A stretch of 64,000 nt of DNA from Budvicia aquatica DSM 5075 = ATCC 35567 (GTDB taxonomy: Bacteria > Pseudomonadota > Gammaproteobacteria > Enterobacterales > Enterobacteriaceae), in NCBI RefSeq assembly GCF_000427805.1, contig NZ_ATYS01000026.1, positions 1 to 64,000 on the forward strand, written 5' to 3'. Every line of letters begins with the position of its first letter. Position 1 is the first letter of the stretch. Below are positions 44,121 through 54,153 of this stretch, in pieces. A program made the position numbers and the translations under genes. The notes beneath the pieces were generated by a model. It saw only the letters and a program-made list of their open reading frames with translations. It was not told the DNA's origin and ran no database searches.

Positions 44121-44461
44121 TGTATTTAGGCATGAACTCTGGTACAGGGCGCAGCATTTCCGACTTGGATCATATCCGGCAATCAGTAAGAGATATTCTT
44201 ATTACGCCGATAGGTTCCCGCATTGCTCGCCGGGAATATGGCTCATTACTGTTCAGGCTTATTGACCAGCCTCAAAACGATGTAACTCGCCTAAGAATGA
44301 TGTCGGCTATTTATAGCGCTCTCGTTCAGTGGGAGCCACGCATTCAGCTAACTGATATTGATGTTCAAGCCTCTTTTGATGGGACTATGGTTGTCACGTT
44401 TGGCGGCAAGCGAATAGATACAGATATGAACTTTAATTTTGAATTGCCAATAGGGATCTAG
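44120..44461 (+). CDS. W: Baseplate wedge protein W (P2 gpW)
   Basis: The 113 residues (P2: 115) are of the T4 gp25-like family: RSISDLDHIRQSVRDILITP then GSRIARREYGS. The start shares one base with the V stop. Confidence 0.93.
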   Translation: MYLGMNSGTGRSISDLDHIRQSVRDILITPIGSRIARREYGSLLFRLIDQPQNDVTRLRMMSAIYSALVQWEPRIQLTDIDVQASFDGTMVVTFGGKRIDTDMNFNFELPIGI

Positions 44462-44463
44462 CG

Positions 44464-45375
44464 ATGAGTGGCGTTATTGATTTAAACCAGTTACCTGCCC
44501 CTAATGTCATTGAATTATTGGATTTTGAAGTGATTTTTCAGGAGCGAAAGCAACGATTAATTTCACTTTATCCAGAAGATCTGCGGGCCAATATTGAGGC
44601 GACATTACAATTTGAATCTGAGCCGATCGTTAAATTGCTGCAGGAAAATGCTTATCGTGAGTTAGTGCTCCGGCAGAGAGTGAATGAAGCGGCCCGCGCA
44701 GTAATGGTTGCCTATTCTGGCGGTAATGACTTGGATAACTTAGCGGCAAATTACAATGTTGAACGTCTTGTTATTCATCCAGCAGATAGTAAGTCCATTC
44801 CCCCGGTGGCTGCAGTGATGGAGTCTGATAGTGATTTAAGGCTGAGATTGCCTCAAGCCTTTGAGGGGATGAGCGTTGCCGGGCCTACCGGTGCTTATGA
44901 GTTTCATGCCAGAAGCGCTGACGGTCGGGTGTCTGATGTGTCAGCAATCAGCCCGCGCCCGGCTGAGGTATTAATATCAGTTTTATCCAGAGAAGGCACC
45001 GGTCAGGCAAGTAGCGATCTTATTTCAATTATTAATAAAGCGCTTAATGATGAGAACGTGCGCCCGGTTGCTGACCGTGTCACTGTTCAATCAGCGGAAA
45101 TAATTGAATATCAAATAGAAGCCGATTTATGGTTTTATCCGGGGCCTGAGTCTGAGCCTGTGCGATTAGCGGCAGAAAATAAGCTAAGGGAATATATAGC
45201 AATACAACGGCGGTTAGGCCGAGATATTAGGAAAAGTGCTATTTATGCAGCCTTAACCGTTGAAGGAGTCCAGCGCGTTGAGTTAATCAGCCCGGCTGAG
45301 GATGTGGTTTTGGATAAGACTCAGGCGGCTTATTGTTCCTCATATCAAATTGGTTTTGGTGGATATGATGAGTAA
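44464..45375 (+). CDS. J: Baseplate protein J (P2 gpJ)
   Basis: The 303 residues (P2: 302) show the gpJ features IDLNQLPAPNVIELLDFE, RQRVNEAARAVMVAYS and YALTV-like EGVQRVELISP. It builds the outer baseplate with gpI. The stop overlaps the gpI start. Confidence 0.93.
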   Translation: MSGVIDLNQLPAPNVIELLDFEVIFQERKQRLISLYPEDLRANIEATLQFESEPIVKLLQENAYRELVLRQRVNEAARAVMVAYSGGNDLDNLAANYNVERLVIHPADSKSIPPVAAVMESDSDLRLRLPQAFEGMSVAGPTGAYEFHARSADGRVSDVSAISPRPAEVLISVLSREGTGQASSDLISIINKALNDENVRPVADRVTVQSAEIIEYQIEADLWFYPGPESEPVRLAAENKLREYIAIQRRLGRDIRKSAIYAALTVEGVQRVELISPAEDVVLDKTQAAYCSSYQIGFGGYDE

Positions 45376-45973
45376 TCAGTTATTGCCTACTGGCTCATCT
45401 TTGTTGGAAATCGCAGCTGCAAAAGCATTAGCTGATATCGATCTGCTCTCAGTGCCTCTGCGGGAGCTTTGGGACCCGAACCTTTGCCCTGCTAATTTTC
45501 TACCTTATTTGGCTTGGGCTTTCTCTGTCGATTATTGGGATAGTAACTGGCCTGAACAGGTGAAGCGTAATGCTGTTTCTGCGTCTTATTATATTCACCG
45601 GCACAAGGGCACTATTGCCGCCATTCGCCGAGTTGTTGAGCCATTGGGTTATTTAATCCGTGTCGTTGAATGGTGGAAATCTGGTGATATTCCGGGAACG
45701 TTTCGGCTTGATGTTGGTGTATTAGAAACGGGAATTACCGATGAAATGTATCGGGAGTTAGAGCGGTTAATTAATGATGCAAAACCCTGCAGCCGCCACC
45801 TTATCGGACTCTCGATTAATTTAGAAACTCAGGGCCGCGCTTATATTGCTTGTTCTAGTTATAGCGGGGATGAATTAACTATATATCCATACGTGCCGGA
45901 TGAAATTGTTATTAGCAGTAATATTAATACGGCTGGCGCACTTCACTTAATCGACATAATGAGAATAGAGTAA
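45365..45973 (+). CDS. I: Tail protein I (P2 gpI)
   Basis: The 202-residue protein has LLPTGSSLLEIAAAKALADI, LPYLAWAFSVDYWDSNWPE and IHRHKGTIAAIRRVVEPLGY, all typical of gpI, and is longer than P2 gpI (176). Two adjacent ATGs (45365 and 45368) overlap the gpJ stop; an upstream GTG at 45302 is not supported. It links the baseplate to the tail fibres. Confidence 0.92.
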   Translation: MMSNQLLPTGSSLLEIAAAKALADIDLLSVPLRELWDPNLCPANFLPYLAWAFSVDYWDSNWPEQVKRNAVSASYYIHRHKGTIAAIRRVVEPLGYLIRVVEWWKSGDIPGTFRLDVGVLETGITDEMYRELERLINDAKPCSRHLIGLSINLETQGRAYIACSSYSGDELTIYPYVPDEIVISSNINTAGALHLIDIMRIE

Positions 45974-47373
45974 TGACAAGTAAATATTATGTGATTCTAA
46001 CCGCAATTGGCGCAGCTAAGTTGGCTAATGCTACCGCCTTGGGTGCTCAGTTGGAAATTACCCATATGGCTATTGGTGATGGCGGTGGAGTAGTTCCTAA
46101 TCCTGATGCCACACAAATCAAATTAGTGAATGAGTGCTACAGGGCACAATTAAACTCATTGTCTGTGGATGAGAACAACCAGAATCAGATTATTGCCGAA
46201 ATGGTTTTACCCGAGACTATAGGCGGCTGGTATATCAGAGAAACCGGCCTTTATGATTCCGTTGGCGATCTGATTGCTGTCGCTAATGCTCCTGAATCCT
46301 ATAAGCCGCAATTACAGGAAGGCTCTGGCCGCACACAGGTTGTGCGAATGGTTTTGATTGTTAGTAGTACCAGTAATGTATCACTTAAAATTGATCCGGC
46401 GATTGTGCTGGCAACCCGACAGCATGTTGACCAGTCAATTTCAGCGCTAGAAATGAGAATGAAAACGGCACTTACTGATCATGAGAAATCAAGGTGCCAT
46501 CCTGATGCAACGTTAAGCAGCAAGGGGTTTGTTAAACTCAGTAAGTCTACTGATAGTGATAATGACACTACTGCAGCTACATCGAGCTCCATTAAGGCAG
46601 TCAGCGATCAAGTAAGTGGTAAATTGAGTAAAGCAGCAAATTTGAGTGATGTGGAGGATGTGGCTTTAGTTTTAGAAAACCTTGGTTTAACAGAACAGCA
46701 TTTTGGCTATCAAAATATACAGACTTACACTGATGCTGGGATTTATACGTTTAACGTTCCTGATGAGCTATGTGCGGGCCGTAAATGCTGGGTAGAGGTT
46801 TATGGCGGTGGTGGGGGCGGTGGCGCTATAAGAATTTCATCAACCCTGACCGGTGTCATTGTTGCCCCGGCTGGCGGTGGTGGTGGTGGATATGCCGCAA
46901 AATTAATAGATTTAACGGATATTGATGCAGTAACAGTAACAGTAACAGTTACTGTTGGGGTTGGCGGTGCCGGGGCGATTACATCAGGTTCAACTTTAGA
47001 AGCTGGAATGGCTGGGGGAACATCTTCATTCGGTGCATATTGTTCCGCCTCAGGCGGTTCAAGTTTTTTTAACTCAGCAAGCTCTGGGGGGGTGGGGGTT
47101 GGCGGTGATATAAACGCATCGCTCGGCTACGGTGGGAATAATAATTTAGTGAATATAGCAACCGCAGCACAGCAAGTTTATATCGTTCCGGGCGGCGGTG
47201 GTGGTCCCAACGGCGGCTCACCGATGGGGTTGGGGACTGCTAATGGAGTTGGGGGCGTAGCTAATAAAGGCGATGCTTATGGCGGCGGCGGCTCAGGCTG
47301 TATTGTTAATACTGTAATTGCAAAGGCATTTGCTGGCGAAGGGGCCGCTGGCGCGGTATTTATAAGGTGGTAA
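45973..47373 (+). CDS. H: Tail fibre protein (P2 gpH-like) with glycine-rich tip
   Basis: The N-terminal ~150 residues are the conserved P2-type fibre attachment domain (KYYVILTAIGAAKLANATAL; GGWYIRETGLYD). A short repeat-type region follows (HPDATLSSKGFVKLS). The C-terminal ~200 residues are extremely glycine-rich (GGGGGGGAIRI, PGGGGGPNGGSPMG), like the tip domains of other phage fibres that build polyglycine-type receptor-binding sheets. At 466 residues it is shorter than P2 gpH (669). The tip probably sets host range and was likely exchanged. Confidence 0.88.
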   Translation: MTSKYYVILTAIGAAKLANATALGAQLEITHMAIGDGGGVVPNPDATQIKLVNECYRAQLNSLSVDENNQNQIIAEMVLPETIGGWYIRETGLYDSVGDLIAVANAPESYKPQLQEGSGRTQVVRMVLIVSSTSNVSLKIDPAIVLATRQHVDQSISALEMRMKTALTDHEKSRCHPDATLSSKGFVKLSKSTDSDNDTTAATSSSIKAVSDQVSGKLSKAANLSDVEDVALVLENLGLTEQHFGYQNIQTYTDAGIYTFNVPDELCAGRKCWVEVYGGGGGGGAIRISSTLTGVIVAPAGGGGGGYAAKLIDLTDIDAVTVTVTVTVGVGGAGAITSGSTLEAGMAGGTSSFGAYCSASGGSSFFNSASSGGVGVGGDINASLGYGGNNNLVNIATAAQQVYIVPGGGGGPNGGSPMGLGTANGVGGVANKGDAYGGGGSGCIVNTVIAKAFAGEGAAGAVFIRW

Positions 47374-47375
47374 AT

Positions 47376-47546
47376 ATGTGGGCAAGAATAGAAAATAATA
47401 GAGTAGTGGAATTAACTGATATCAATCCAGAGGGGCGTTTCCACCCCTCTCTTGTATGGGTTAATTGTCCCGAATACGTTCAAGCAGACTATTTGTACGA
47501 CGGACATATTTTTACCGAGCCAGAAGAAATATCCGATATTGAATAA
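47376..47546 (+). CDS. Small tail-fibre-associated protein (56 aa)
   Basis: The protein begins MWARIENNRVVELTDINPEG and continues FHPSLVWVNCPEYVQADYLY. This N-terminal pattern accompanies phage tail fibres and precedes assembly domains. It starts two bases after the fibre stop. The same frame continues past its TAA into a stretch like the C-terminus of a tail-fibre assembly protein, so it may be the front half of a broken gene. Confidence 0.65.
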   Translation: MWARIENNRVVELTDINPEGRFHPSLVWVNCPEYVQADYLYDGHIFTEPEEISDIE

Positions 47547-47666
47547 CTAGGCCGGTATGATGGGCCACTCTATATTTGGCGCAATATCCGTATCTACCGT
47601 GTTTTACTTAGCAGGGTTGATACCAGCACCGCACCAGATATCATCTGGCCTACTCAACCAGAATAA
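47547..47666 (+). pseudogene. Tail-fibre assembly protein remnant (P2 gpG position)
   Basis: In the same frame as the preceding small gene, directly after its stop, the sequence reads LYIWRNIRIYRVLLSRVDTS followed by TAPDIIWPTQPE and a stop. This is the usual C-terminus of phage tail-fibre assembly proteins. No start codon or remainder is present. The fibre-assembly gene therefore seems to have lost its middle, or acquired a stop. Confidence 0.65.
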
Positions 47667-47672
47667 TCAAAT

Positions 47673-47690
47673 TGTGCCAGCAATGGCACA
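47673..47690 (+). promoter_or_regulatory. Ogr-type activator site upstream of FI
   Basis: TGTGCCAGCAATGGCACA is a TGT-N12-ACA dyad with 7-bp perfect arms. With the -55 geometry of P2 late promoters the start is near 47736, with CATTAT at 47725-47730 as the -10. It matches the PF promoter of P2 for the FI-FII-E-T-U-D operon. Confidence 0.75.
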
Positions 47691-47768
47691 CATCCAATAA
47701 GCTGCGCTCTTCTTATCCTTTCCTCATTATATCCGGTGACATTCTTTGTTCACCGGAGAACTATTTTA

Positions 47769-48938
47769 ATGGCTCAAGATTACCATCACGGCGTGCGCGT
47801 TCAGGAAATAAATGAAGGAACGCGCACCATCAGAACTATCAGCACTGCAATTGTTGGCATGGTCTGCACCGCTAATGATGCTGATGAAAAAACATTTCCA
47901 TATGACACACCGGTTTTACTCACCGATATCAATAAAGCCATCGGGAGTGCGGGCGAAGCTGGAACGCTTGCCCGATCTCTTGATGCTATCGCCGATCAGA
48001 CTAAGCCGGTCACGGTTGTTGTTCGTGTGAAAGAGGCTGAAACGGAAGAGGAAACCACCTCAAATATTATTGGCGGCAATATTGCGGGCCGTAATACTGG
48101 CATGAAAGCCTTACTTTCAGCGCAAACCCGTTTAGGTGTAACGCCTCGCATCTTAGGTGTACCGGGGCTTGATAACGAGTATGTTTCAGCGGAGTTAGCT
48201 TCTATTTGCCAGTCATTGCGGGCATTTGGTTATATCAGCGCTCACGGGTGCGAGACTAAAGAAGAGGCGATGTTATATCGGCAGGGATTTAGTCAGCGTG
48301 AATTAATGCTGATTTGGCCTGATTTTATTGACTGGGATACTGTTAAAAATCAAGAGGCCACAGCCTACGCAACCGCCCGCGCTTTGGGACTACGCGCCAA
48401 ACTGGATGAGGAAATCGGCTGGCATAAAACCTTATCAAACATTGGTGTAAATGGCGTGACAGGGATTAGCCATGATGTTTATTGGGCGCTCCAAAATCCT
48501 GCAACTGATGCTGGCCTGCTTAATGAAAATGACATTACTACTTTAATCCGTAGTGATGGTTATCGTTTTTGGGGTTCTCGTACCTGCTCAGATGATCCGC
48601 TTTTTGCATTTGAAAACTATACCCGTTCGGCTCAGGTTCTGGCGGATACGATGGCAGAGGCTCACATGTGGGCAATTGATAAGCCATTAACGCCAACTCT
48701 GGCAAAAGACATTATCGAAGGTATTCGGGCCAAGCTGCGTGAGCTGGTTTCTACCGGTTATCTATTAGGTGGTGATTGTTGGTATGACGATTCGGTCAAT
48801 GATAAAGACACATTGAAAGCCGGTAAGTTATATCTGGACTACGACTACACGCCAATCCCTCCACTGGAAAACCTGATGTTCCGTCAGAGAATCACTGATT
48901 CTTATCTGATGAACTTTGGACAATCTTTAAATAGCTAG
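47769..48938 (+). CDS. FI: Contractile tail sheath protein (P2 gpFI)
   Basis: The 389 residues (P2: 396) follow P2 FI closely: [55 protein letters not shown] and [18 protein letters not shown]. The ATG at 47769 corresponds to the P2 start; GGAG lies upstream. Confidence 0.95.
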   Translation: MAQDYHHGVRVQEINEGTRTIRTISTAIVGMVCTANDADEKTFPYDTPVLLTDINKAIGSAGEAGTLARSLDAIADQTKPVTVVVRVKEAETEEETTSNIIGGNIAGRNTGMKALLSAQTRLGVTPRILGVPGLDNEYVSAELASICQSLRAFGYISAHGCETKEEAMLYRQGFSQRELMLIWPDFIDWDTVKNQEATAYATARALGLRAKLDEEIGWHKTLSNIGVNGVTGISHDVYWALQNPATDAGLLNENDITTLIRSDGYRFWGSRTCSDDPLFAFENYTRSAQVLADTMAEAHMWAIDKPLTPTLAKDIIEGIRAKLRELVSTGYLLGGDCWYDDSVNDKDTLKAGKLYLDYDYTPIPPLENLMFRQRITDSYLMNFGQSLNS

Positions 48939-48946
48939 GGTGAAAC

Positions 48947-49462
48947 ATGGCATTACCAAGAAAACTTAAATACCTCAATACGTTCGTTGATGGTGATAAC
49001 TGGGTTGGCGTTATTGAATCCATGACATTACCCAAACTGACTCGAAAATTAGAGAACTACCGGGGCGGTGGCATGAATGGATCTGCGCCCGCTGATTTGG
49101 GCCTAGATGATGATGCGCTAGCACTTGAATGGGCAATTGGCGGCCTTCATCCACTTATTTATAAACAACTTGGCGCACCAACTGCCGCCGCTGTACCTAT
49201 CCGCTTTATGGGGTCATATCAACGGGATGATACCGGCGATACCTCCGCTGTTGAGGTAGTAATGCGTGGCCGTCATAAAGAGGTTGATGGCGGCGAGTTA
49301 AAGCAAGGCGAGAACACATCGACCAAGATCAGTACGGTCTGTACGTATTACAAATTGACTATTGACGGTGAGGATATTGTTGAAATCGACACCATCAACA
49401 TGATTGAGATTATCGGCGGTGATGACCGTTTAAAACAGCACCGTAAAAACATTGGTCTGTAA
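48947..49462 (+). CDS. FII: Tail tube protein (P2 gpFII)
   Basis: The 171 residues (P2: 172) begin MALPRKLKYLNTFVDGDNWV and contain LEWAIGGLHPLIYKQLG, typical of FII. It forms the inner tube inside the sheath. Spacing to FI is 8 bases. Confidence 0.95.
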   Translation: MALPRKLKYLNTFVDGDNWVGVIESMTLPKLTRKLENYRGGGMNGSAPADLGLDDDALALEWAIGGLHPLIYKQLGAPTAAAVPIRFMGSYQRDDTGDTSAVEVVMRGRHKEVDGGELKQGENTSTKISTVCTYYKLTIDGEDIVEIDTINMIEIIGGDDRLKQHRKNIGL

Positions 49463-49531
49463 TTCATCTCAATATCACATTTAAGCGCGCCAATCGGCGC
49501 GCCATCACAAGATAAAACGGAGTAGATACAA

Positions 49532-49977
49532 ATGGCTAAAGATAAAGGCGCAGTGAAAGTAATCGAACCAGTAACGCTGGATACACCAATTAAGCGCGGT
49601 GATACCGAGATTACGCAGGTCTATGTTAAAAAGCCCAATTCAGGCTCTCTGCGCGGCACTTCCCTAACTGATTTGATGGGGATGGATGTTGTTGGTTTGA
49701 TGAAAGTTTTACCCCGCATCACTAACCCAAGCCTAACGGAAGTAGAAATCCAGAACATGGATCCTGCCGATCTGGTTCAGCTGGGTAGTGAGCTTGTTGG
49801 TTTTTTGCTACCGAAATCAGCGCTGCCGGGATACCAAGAGGATTAACCGTTAATGATCTGATGGCAGATATTGCCATCATTTTTCATTGGCCTCCTTCTG
49901 AAATGTACGACATGAGCATTACGGAACTTTGGGAATGGAGAGCGCAGGCAGCAAAGCGAACGGAGAATGATGAGTGA
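49532..49977 (+). CDS. E: Tail assembly proteins E and E+E' (programmed -1 frameshift)
   Basis: The zero frame gives gpE, 104 residues ending at 49846. The slippery heptamer T-TTT-TTG lies at 49801-49807 in the correct frame. A -1 shift there continues into ATEISAAGIPRGLTVNDLMA and DIAIIFHWPPSEMYD, ending at 49977, a 148-residue E+E' fusion as in P2. Both products serve as tail chaperones for the tape measure protein. The E' end overlaps the tape measure start. Confidence 0.9.
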
Positions 49978-52544
49978 GTGGTTCAAAATTAGAGTTAAGG
50001 GTAATCCTGAATGCGGTTGATAAACTCACTCGCCCGTTTAAATCAATGCAATCAGCTAACACCAAGTTAGCGCAAAACATTAAAGCCTCTCGTGAACAGC
50101 TTAAGCAATTAAATAGCCAAGCCTCACAGATTGATGGTTTCCGTAAAACTCAGGCACAGGCTGCAGTCACTGCCCAGAACTTGAAAAAGGCCAAGGCCGA
50201 AGCTGCCGCCTTAGCTCAACAGTTTAGGGCATCACAAAACCCCACAGCGCAACAAACCAAAGCGATGCGGGCGGCTGCACAAAATGCCAAGCAGTTACAG
50301 CAACAATATAACAATCTGCAATCATCGCTACAGCGCCAGCGTGACGCACTCAACGCCGCCGGGCTATCAACTCGGACGCTAGGCACATCACAGCGAGCCT
50401 TAAGAACCAATATTACCAGCACCACCCAGCAGCTTAGGGCGCAACAGGCAGAGTTAACCCGACTTGGCGAGCGCCAAAGGCGGTTAGCCGCAGTCAGAGA
50501 TCGTTATCAGCGATCTATGCAACATAAGGCTGTGGTTGCCGGTATGGGCTACACCACTCAAGCCACTGGGCGTAGGGTTGGTCAACTTGGGGTCCAGTCC
50601 TTGCGGGTTGGCTATGAGTTTGATGCATTGATGAGTAAAACTCAGGCCGTAACTCGAATTCAGGATAAAAGCGCACCAGAAATGCAGGCTCTCAGACAGC
50701 AGGCAAGAACGTTGCCATTGTCATCAAAGTTTACTGATTCCGAAGTAGCCGAGGGACAATACTTTTTAGCCCGCACCGGCTACAACGCCAAACAGGTATT
50801 AGGGGCGATGCCGGGAATGCTTAACCTTGCCTCGGCTGGCGGGATCGACCTTGGCACCACTGCCGATATAGCCTCAAATATCCAGATGGCCATGGGAATA
50901 CCAGCGGAAAAAATGGATCACGTTGCAGACGTTATGACCGCTCTGTTTACTCGCAATAACGTAGATATCCCCATGCTTGGCGAGTCGCTTAAATATTCTG
51001 CAGGTGTTGGCCGGGAGTATGGGCAGAGCCTTGAAACTGTGGCTGCTGCAACGGCAATGCTAGGCAGCGCCGGTATTCAAGGGAGCCAAGCAGGTACAAC
51101 AATGCGGAGCGTATTAAGTCGCATTGGTAACTCTGCCGCAGTAAAAGAATTAGGTGTTAAAACTTCTGATAAAGATGGAAATATGCGGGACTTGATCGAT
51201 ATTTTAAAAGATATCGACGCTAAAACCGCGAAGATGGGAAACGTTGATCGCGGAGCTGTTTATAAGTCCATTGCCGGGCAGTATGCGGTTACGGGTTTTG
51301 GTGTGCTTATGCGCGCAGCTAGTAATGGCTCTTTGGAGAAAATGCGGGGCCAGCCCGGAGAGTATGACGGTGAAGCCGCCAGAGTCGCTAAAACGATGAT
51401 GGATAACTTAGCCGGTGATATGACTATTTTGCATGCTGGTTTAGAGAATATCAGTGTTGAGTTATTTGAAAAGAATAACGGCTGGTTGCGTGAAACCGCT
51501 ACAAAACTCAGCGGAATCCTACATTCAATTTCAGACTTTTTAAAAGCCCACCCCGCTATAAGTAAAGGGATTGTGATTGTCGCCGCCTCTTTTGCTGTAG
51601 TTGCATCAGTCATGGGAACGCTAATGATCGGTGTTATGGGGATCCTTGGCCCGCTCGCTATGCTGAAAATGACATTTTCTGTTCTTGGTATCAAGGGGTT
51701 CTCGGCCTTCTCTTTAGTTACTAAAGGCGTTGGCTTGCTAGGTAAAGGGATTGTGCTCTTAGGCCGGGCAATGATGGCTAATCCTATCTTGGCAATTATT
51801 GCCCTGATAGCTATGGCCGCCATCTGGATTTGGCAGAACTGGGACTGGTTAGGGCCAAAGTTTATAGCACTATGGGAAAAGGTTAAAAATGCCTGTGCAG
51901 TTGCTTGGGCTTATATAAAGAATGCGGTCATAACTGCAGCTAAGGCAGTATTGAATTTCTTTATAGATTGGTCTTTGCCGGGGTTGATTTATAAACATTG
52001 GGATGCAATCAGAGATAAGACCGGTCAGGCATGGTCGGCATTTAAACGTGTCTGTACAGATGTAGGTACTGCAGTAGCTAACTTTTTTATTAATTGGTCA
52101 TTGCCGGGGATTATCTATAAGCACTGGGATGGAATTGTTGATTATGTCAAAGGGCTTAAAGATAGTTTTGTTGATAATGGCCGGGCCATTATTGACTGGC
52201 TGTTATCCGGGATTAATGAGAAATGGTCAGAGCTGAAAAATAAATTTAGTTCTTTAAGCGACCTAATCCCCGGTGGAGTTAAAGAGTTTTTTGGTATTCA
52301 AGCCAATGCCGAAGTACAGACAACTAGCACTGATCAACCTCTTTCAAAGGTATCCGATCTGGCTTCTTACCAGCCCCTTAAATTTGGTGGTAGTAAGCAG
52401 TATGTCGATCAGTCCAAGACTGAAATTAATATCACGAATGGTTCAGGTGATGCGGATAGCACAGCAAAACTAAAAAGAATGCTTGATGAACGCGATAGGG
52501 AAAAGGCAGCGCGTCAGCGCAGAGTATTAGCTGATACTAACTGA
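49974..52544 (+). CDS. T: Tail tape measure protein (P2 gpT)
   Basis: The 856-residue protein (P2: 815) has an N-terminal coiled coil (about 15-190, Gln/Ala-rich), the tape-measure core domain (about 200-480, VGREYGQSLETVAAATAMLG) and three membrane-like helices (about 535-620). Internal repeats around 660-730 (FFIDWSLPGLIYKHWD / FFINWSLPGIIYKHWD) occur near the end. The start is GTG. It sets tail length and may form the DNA channel in the inner membrane. Confidence 0.92.
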   Translation: MSGSKLELRVILNAVDKLTRPFKSMQSANTKLAQNIKASREQLKQLNSQASQIDGFRKTQAQAAVTAQNLKKAKAEAAALAQQFRASQNPTAQQTKAMRAAAQNAKQLQQQYNNLQSSLQRQRDALNAAGLSTRTLGTSQRALRTNITSTTQQLRAQQAELTRLGERQRRLAAVRDRYQRSMQHKAVVAGMGYTTQATGRRVGQLGVQSLRVGYEFDALMSKTQAVTRIQDKSAPEMQALRQQARTLPLSSKFTDSEVAEGQYFLARTGYNAKQVLGAMPGMLNLASAGGIDLGTTADIASNIQMAMGIPAEKMDHVADVMTALFTRNNVDIPMLGESLKYSAGVGREYGQSLETVAAATAMLGSAGIQGSQAGTTMRSVLSRIGNSAAVKELGVKTSDKDGNMRDLIDILKDIDAKTAKMGNVDRGAVYKSIAGQYAVTGFGVLMRAASNGSLEKMRGQPGEYDGEAARVAKTMMDNLAGDMTILHAGLENISVELFEKNNGWLRETATKLSGILHSISDFLKAHPAISKGIVIVAASFAVVASVMGTLMIGVMGILGPLAMLKMTFSVLGIKGFSAFSLVTKGVGLLGKGIVLLGRAMMANPILAIIALIAMAAIWIWQNWDWLGPKFIALWEKVKNACAVAWAYIKNAVITAAKAVLNFFIDWSLPGLIYKHWDAIRDKTGQAWSAFKRVCTDVGTAVANFFINWSLPGIIYKHWDGIVDYVKGLKDSFVDNGRAIIDWLLSGINEKWSELKNKFSSLSDLIPGGVKEFFGIQANAEVQTTSTDQPLSKVSDLASYQPLKFGGSKQYVDQSKTEINITNGSGDADSTAKLKRMLDERDREKAARQRRVLADTN

Positions 52545-52555
52545 GTGGTGAATTT

Positions 52556-52984
52556 ATGATGATGATACTAGGTATGTTCCCGTTCATGTTAAAAACGGTT
52601 CCTTATCAGGAATTCCAACAAACAAAATCATGGCGCTTTCCGACAAATAACCGCGTTGGTAAGTCGCCTGCAGTTCAGTTTACGGGAATTAATAATGACA
52701 CAATCACCTTATCCGGTGTTTTATTGCCAGAGTTTACCGGCGGGAGATTGTCCATGTTTGGATTAAAGACAATGGCCGATGCGGGTATGGCTTGGCCTTT
52801 GATTGAGAGTAGCGGCGCGATATATGGCATGTTTGTTATTGAGAGTATTACGGAAAATAAATCATTCTTTTTTAAGGATGGAACGGCCCGCCGAATTGAA
52901 TTTACCATTAATCTTAAGCGCACCGATGATGGCCTTCTGGATATGCTGGGGAGTTTAGGTGAGAAAATAGCGGGGTTGTTCTGA
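52556..52984 (+). CDS. U: Tail protein U (P2 gpU)
   Basis: The 142 residues (P2: 159) start MMMILGMFPFMLKTVPYQEF like P2 U and contain LPEFTGGRLSMFGLKTMADA and RRIEFTINLKR. It is the tail terminator-type protein required for tail assembly. Confidence 0.93.
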   Translation: MMMILGMFPFMLKTVPYQEFQQTKSWRFPTNNRVGKSPAVQFTGINNDTITLSGVLLPEFTGGRLSMFGLKTMADAGMAWPLIESSGAIYGMFVIESITENKSFFFKDGTARRIEFTINLKRTDDGLLDMLGSLGEKIAGLF

Positions 52985-52986
52985 TT

Positions 52987-54093
52987 ATGCTTGGTGGAAT
53001 AATTAACGCCCTGACCGCAAACCCTTTAGCCCCTGACTTTAAGTTGTCTATTGCAAGCAAAGATATTACAAAATCGCTAAGCAGTCGGTTAATTTCATTG
53101 TCTTTAGCTGATAACAGAGGCTTTGAAGTAGACCAGCTTGATATCACCTTGGATGATAGCGATCAGGTGTTGGAGCTGCCACCGCGTGGCGCTGTCATTT
53201 CTTTATCATTGGGCTGGAACGGTGAGCCGTTAATTGATAAAGGAGATTTTACCGTAGATGAGATTAGTCACTCAGGAACGCCGGATGTATTAACCATCCG
53301 TGCGCGTAGCGCTGATTTTCGTGGGAATATGAATATCCGCCGTGAAAAATCTTACCACGAGACAACATTAGGCGAGATCATTTGGGGGATGGCTGAGGCC
53401 AATGATTTAGCGTTTAAAATATCGCCTGAACTAGCAGAAATAGAGATTGAACATATAGATCAGACCGGTGAAAGTGATGGTAGTTTCTTAACTCGACTAG
53501 CTCAAGATTACGGAGCGATAGCAACAATTAAAAAGGGACAATTATTATTTATTCAACCGGGTACCGGGCTAACTGCATCAGGCCATAGTTTAGAGCCTTT
53601 TTTACTTAAACGAAGTGATGGTGATAGCCATCAATTTAACATCGCCGATCGTGATGCTTATACTGGCGTAACTGCAAATTGGATGGATACCAACACCAAA
53701 GACAAATCGAAGGCCACCATTAAGCGCAAGCCTAGAAAGCAAGCTACAGATGATGACTCCGATTTAGAGCGAGACAAAGATAAAGAGTATCTAATCGGGA
53801 CTGATGAAAACGTTTTTGTTATGCGCCATACCTACGCATCAAAGAGTAATGCTATGCGGGCAGCTAAAGCCAAATGGGAGCAACTGCAAAGAGGTGTGGC
53901 AACATTCAGCATTCAGTTAGCGCGTGGTCGCCCTGAGCTTTTTCCTGAAACACCGGTCATAGTTTCAGGCTTTAAGAAGCCGATAGATGAGGCTCTATGG
54001 ATTATTAAAGCTGTAAGCCATAGCTTGAGTGATGGCGGCTTTACAACCTCTTTAGAGTTAGAGGTAAAGATTGAAGATATTGAACTCGAATAA
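52987..54093 (+). CDS. D: Late control/tail hub protein D (P2 gpD)
   Basis: The 368 residues (P2: 387) match the gpD baseplate hub family: FEVDQLDITLDDSDQVLELP, DFTVDEISHSGTPDVLTIRA and DGSFLTRLAQDYGA. It forms the hub holding the V spike. The last gene of the F-to-D operon; an AT-rich dyad (GTGAAT...ATTCAC) follows before ogr. Confidence 0.94.
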   Translation: MLGGIINALTANPLAPDFKLSIASKDITKSLSSRLISLSLADNRGFEVDQLDITLDDSDQVLELPPRGAVISLSLGWNGEPLIDKGDFTVDEISHSGTPDVLTIRARSADFRGNMNIRREKSYHETTLGEIIWGMAEANDLAFKISPELAEIEIEHIDQTGESDGSFLTRLAQDYGAIATIKKGQLLFIQPGTGLTASGHSLEPFLLKRSDGDSHQFNIADRDAYTGVTANWMDTNTKDKSKATIKRKPRKQATDDDSDLERDKDKEYLIGTDENVFVMRHTYASKSNAMRAAKAKWEQLQRGVATFSIQLARGRPELFPETPVIVSGFKKPIDEALWIIKAVSHSLSDGGFTTSLELEVKIEDIELE

Positions 54094-54153
54094 TCGCTTT
54101 TTGTGAATTAATGTAATATTATTCACGAAACGATATTTTTTGAGGGGTGGTAT

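Noticed and set aside
47557-47700. Short ORF MMGHSIFGAISV overlapping the fibre assembly remnant
   Set aside because: The other frame matches the C-terminus of tail-fibre assembly proteins, so this one is a shadow.
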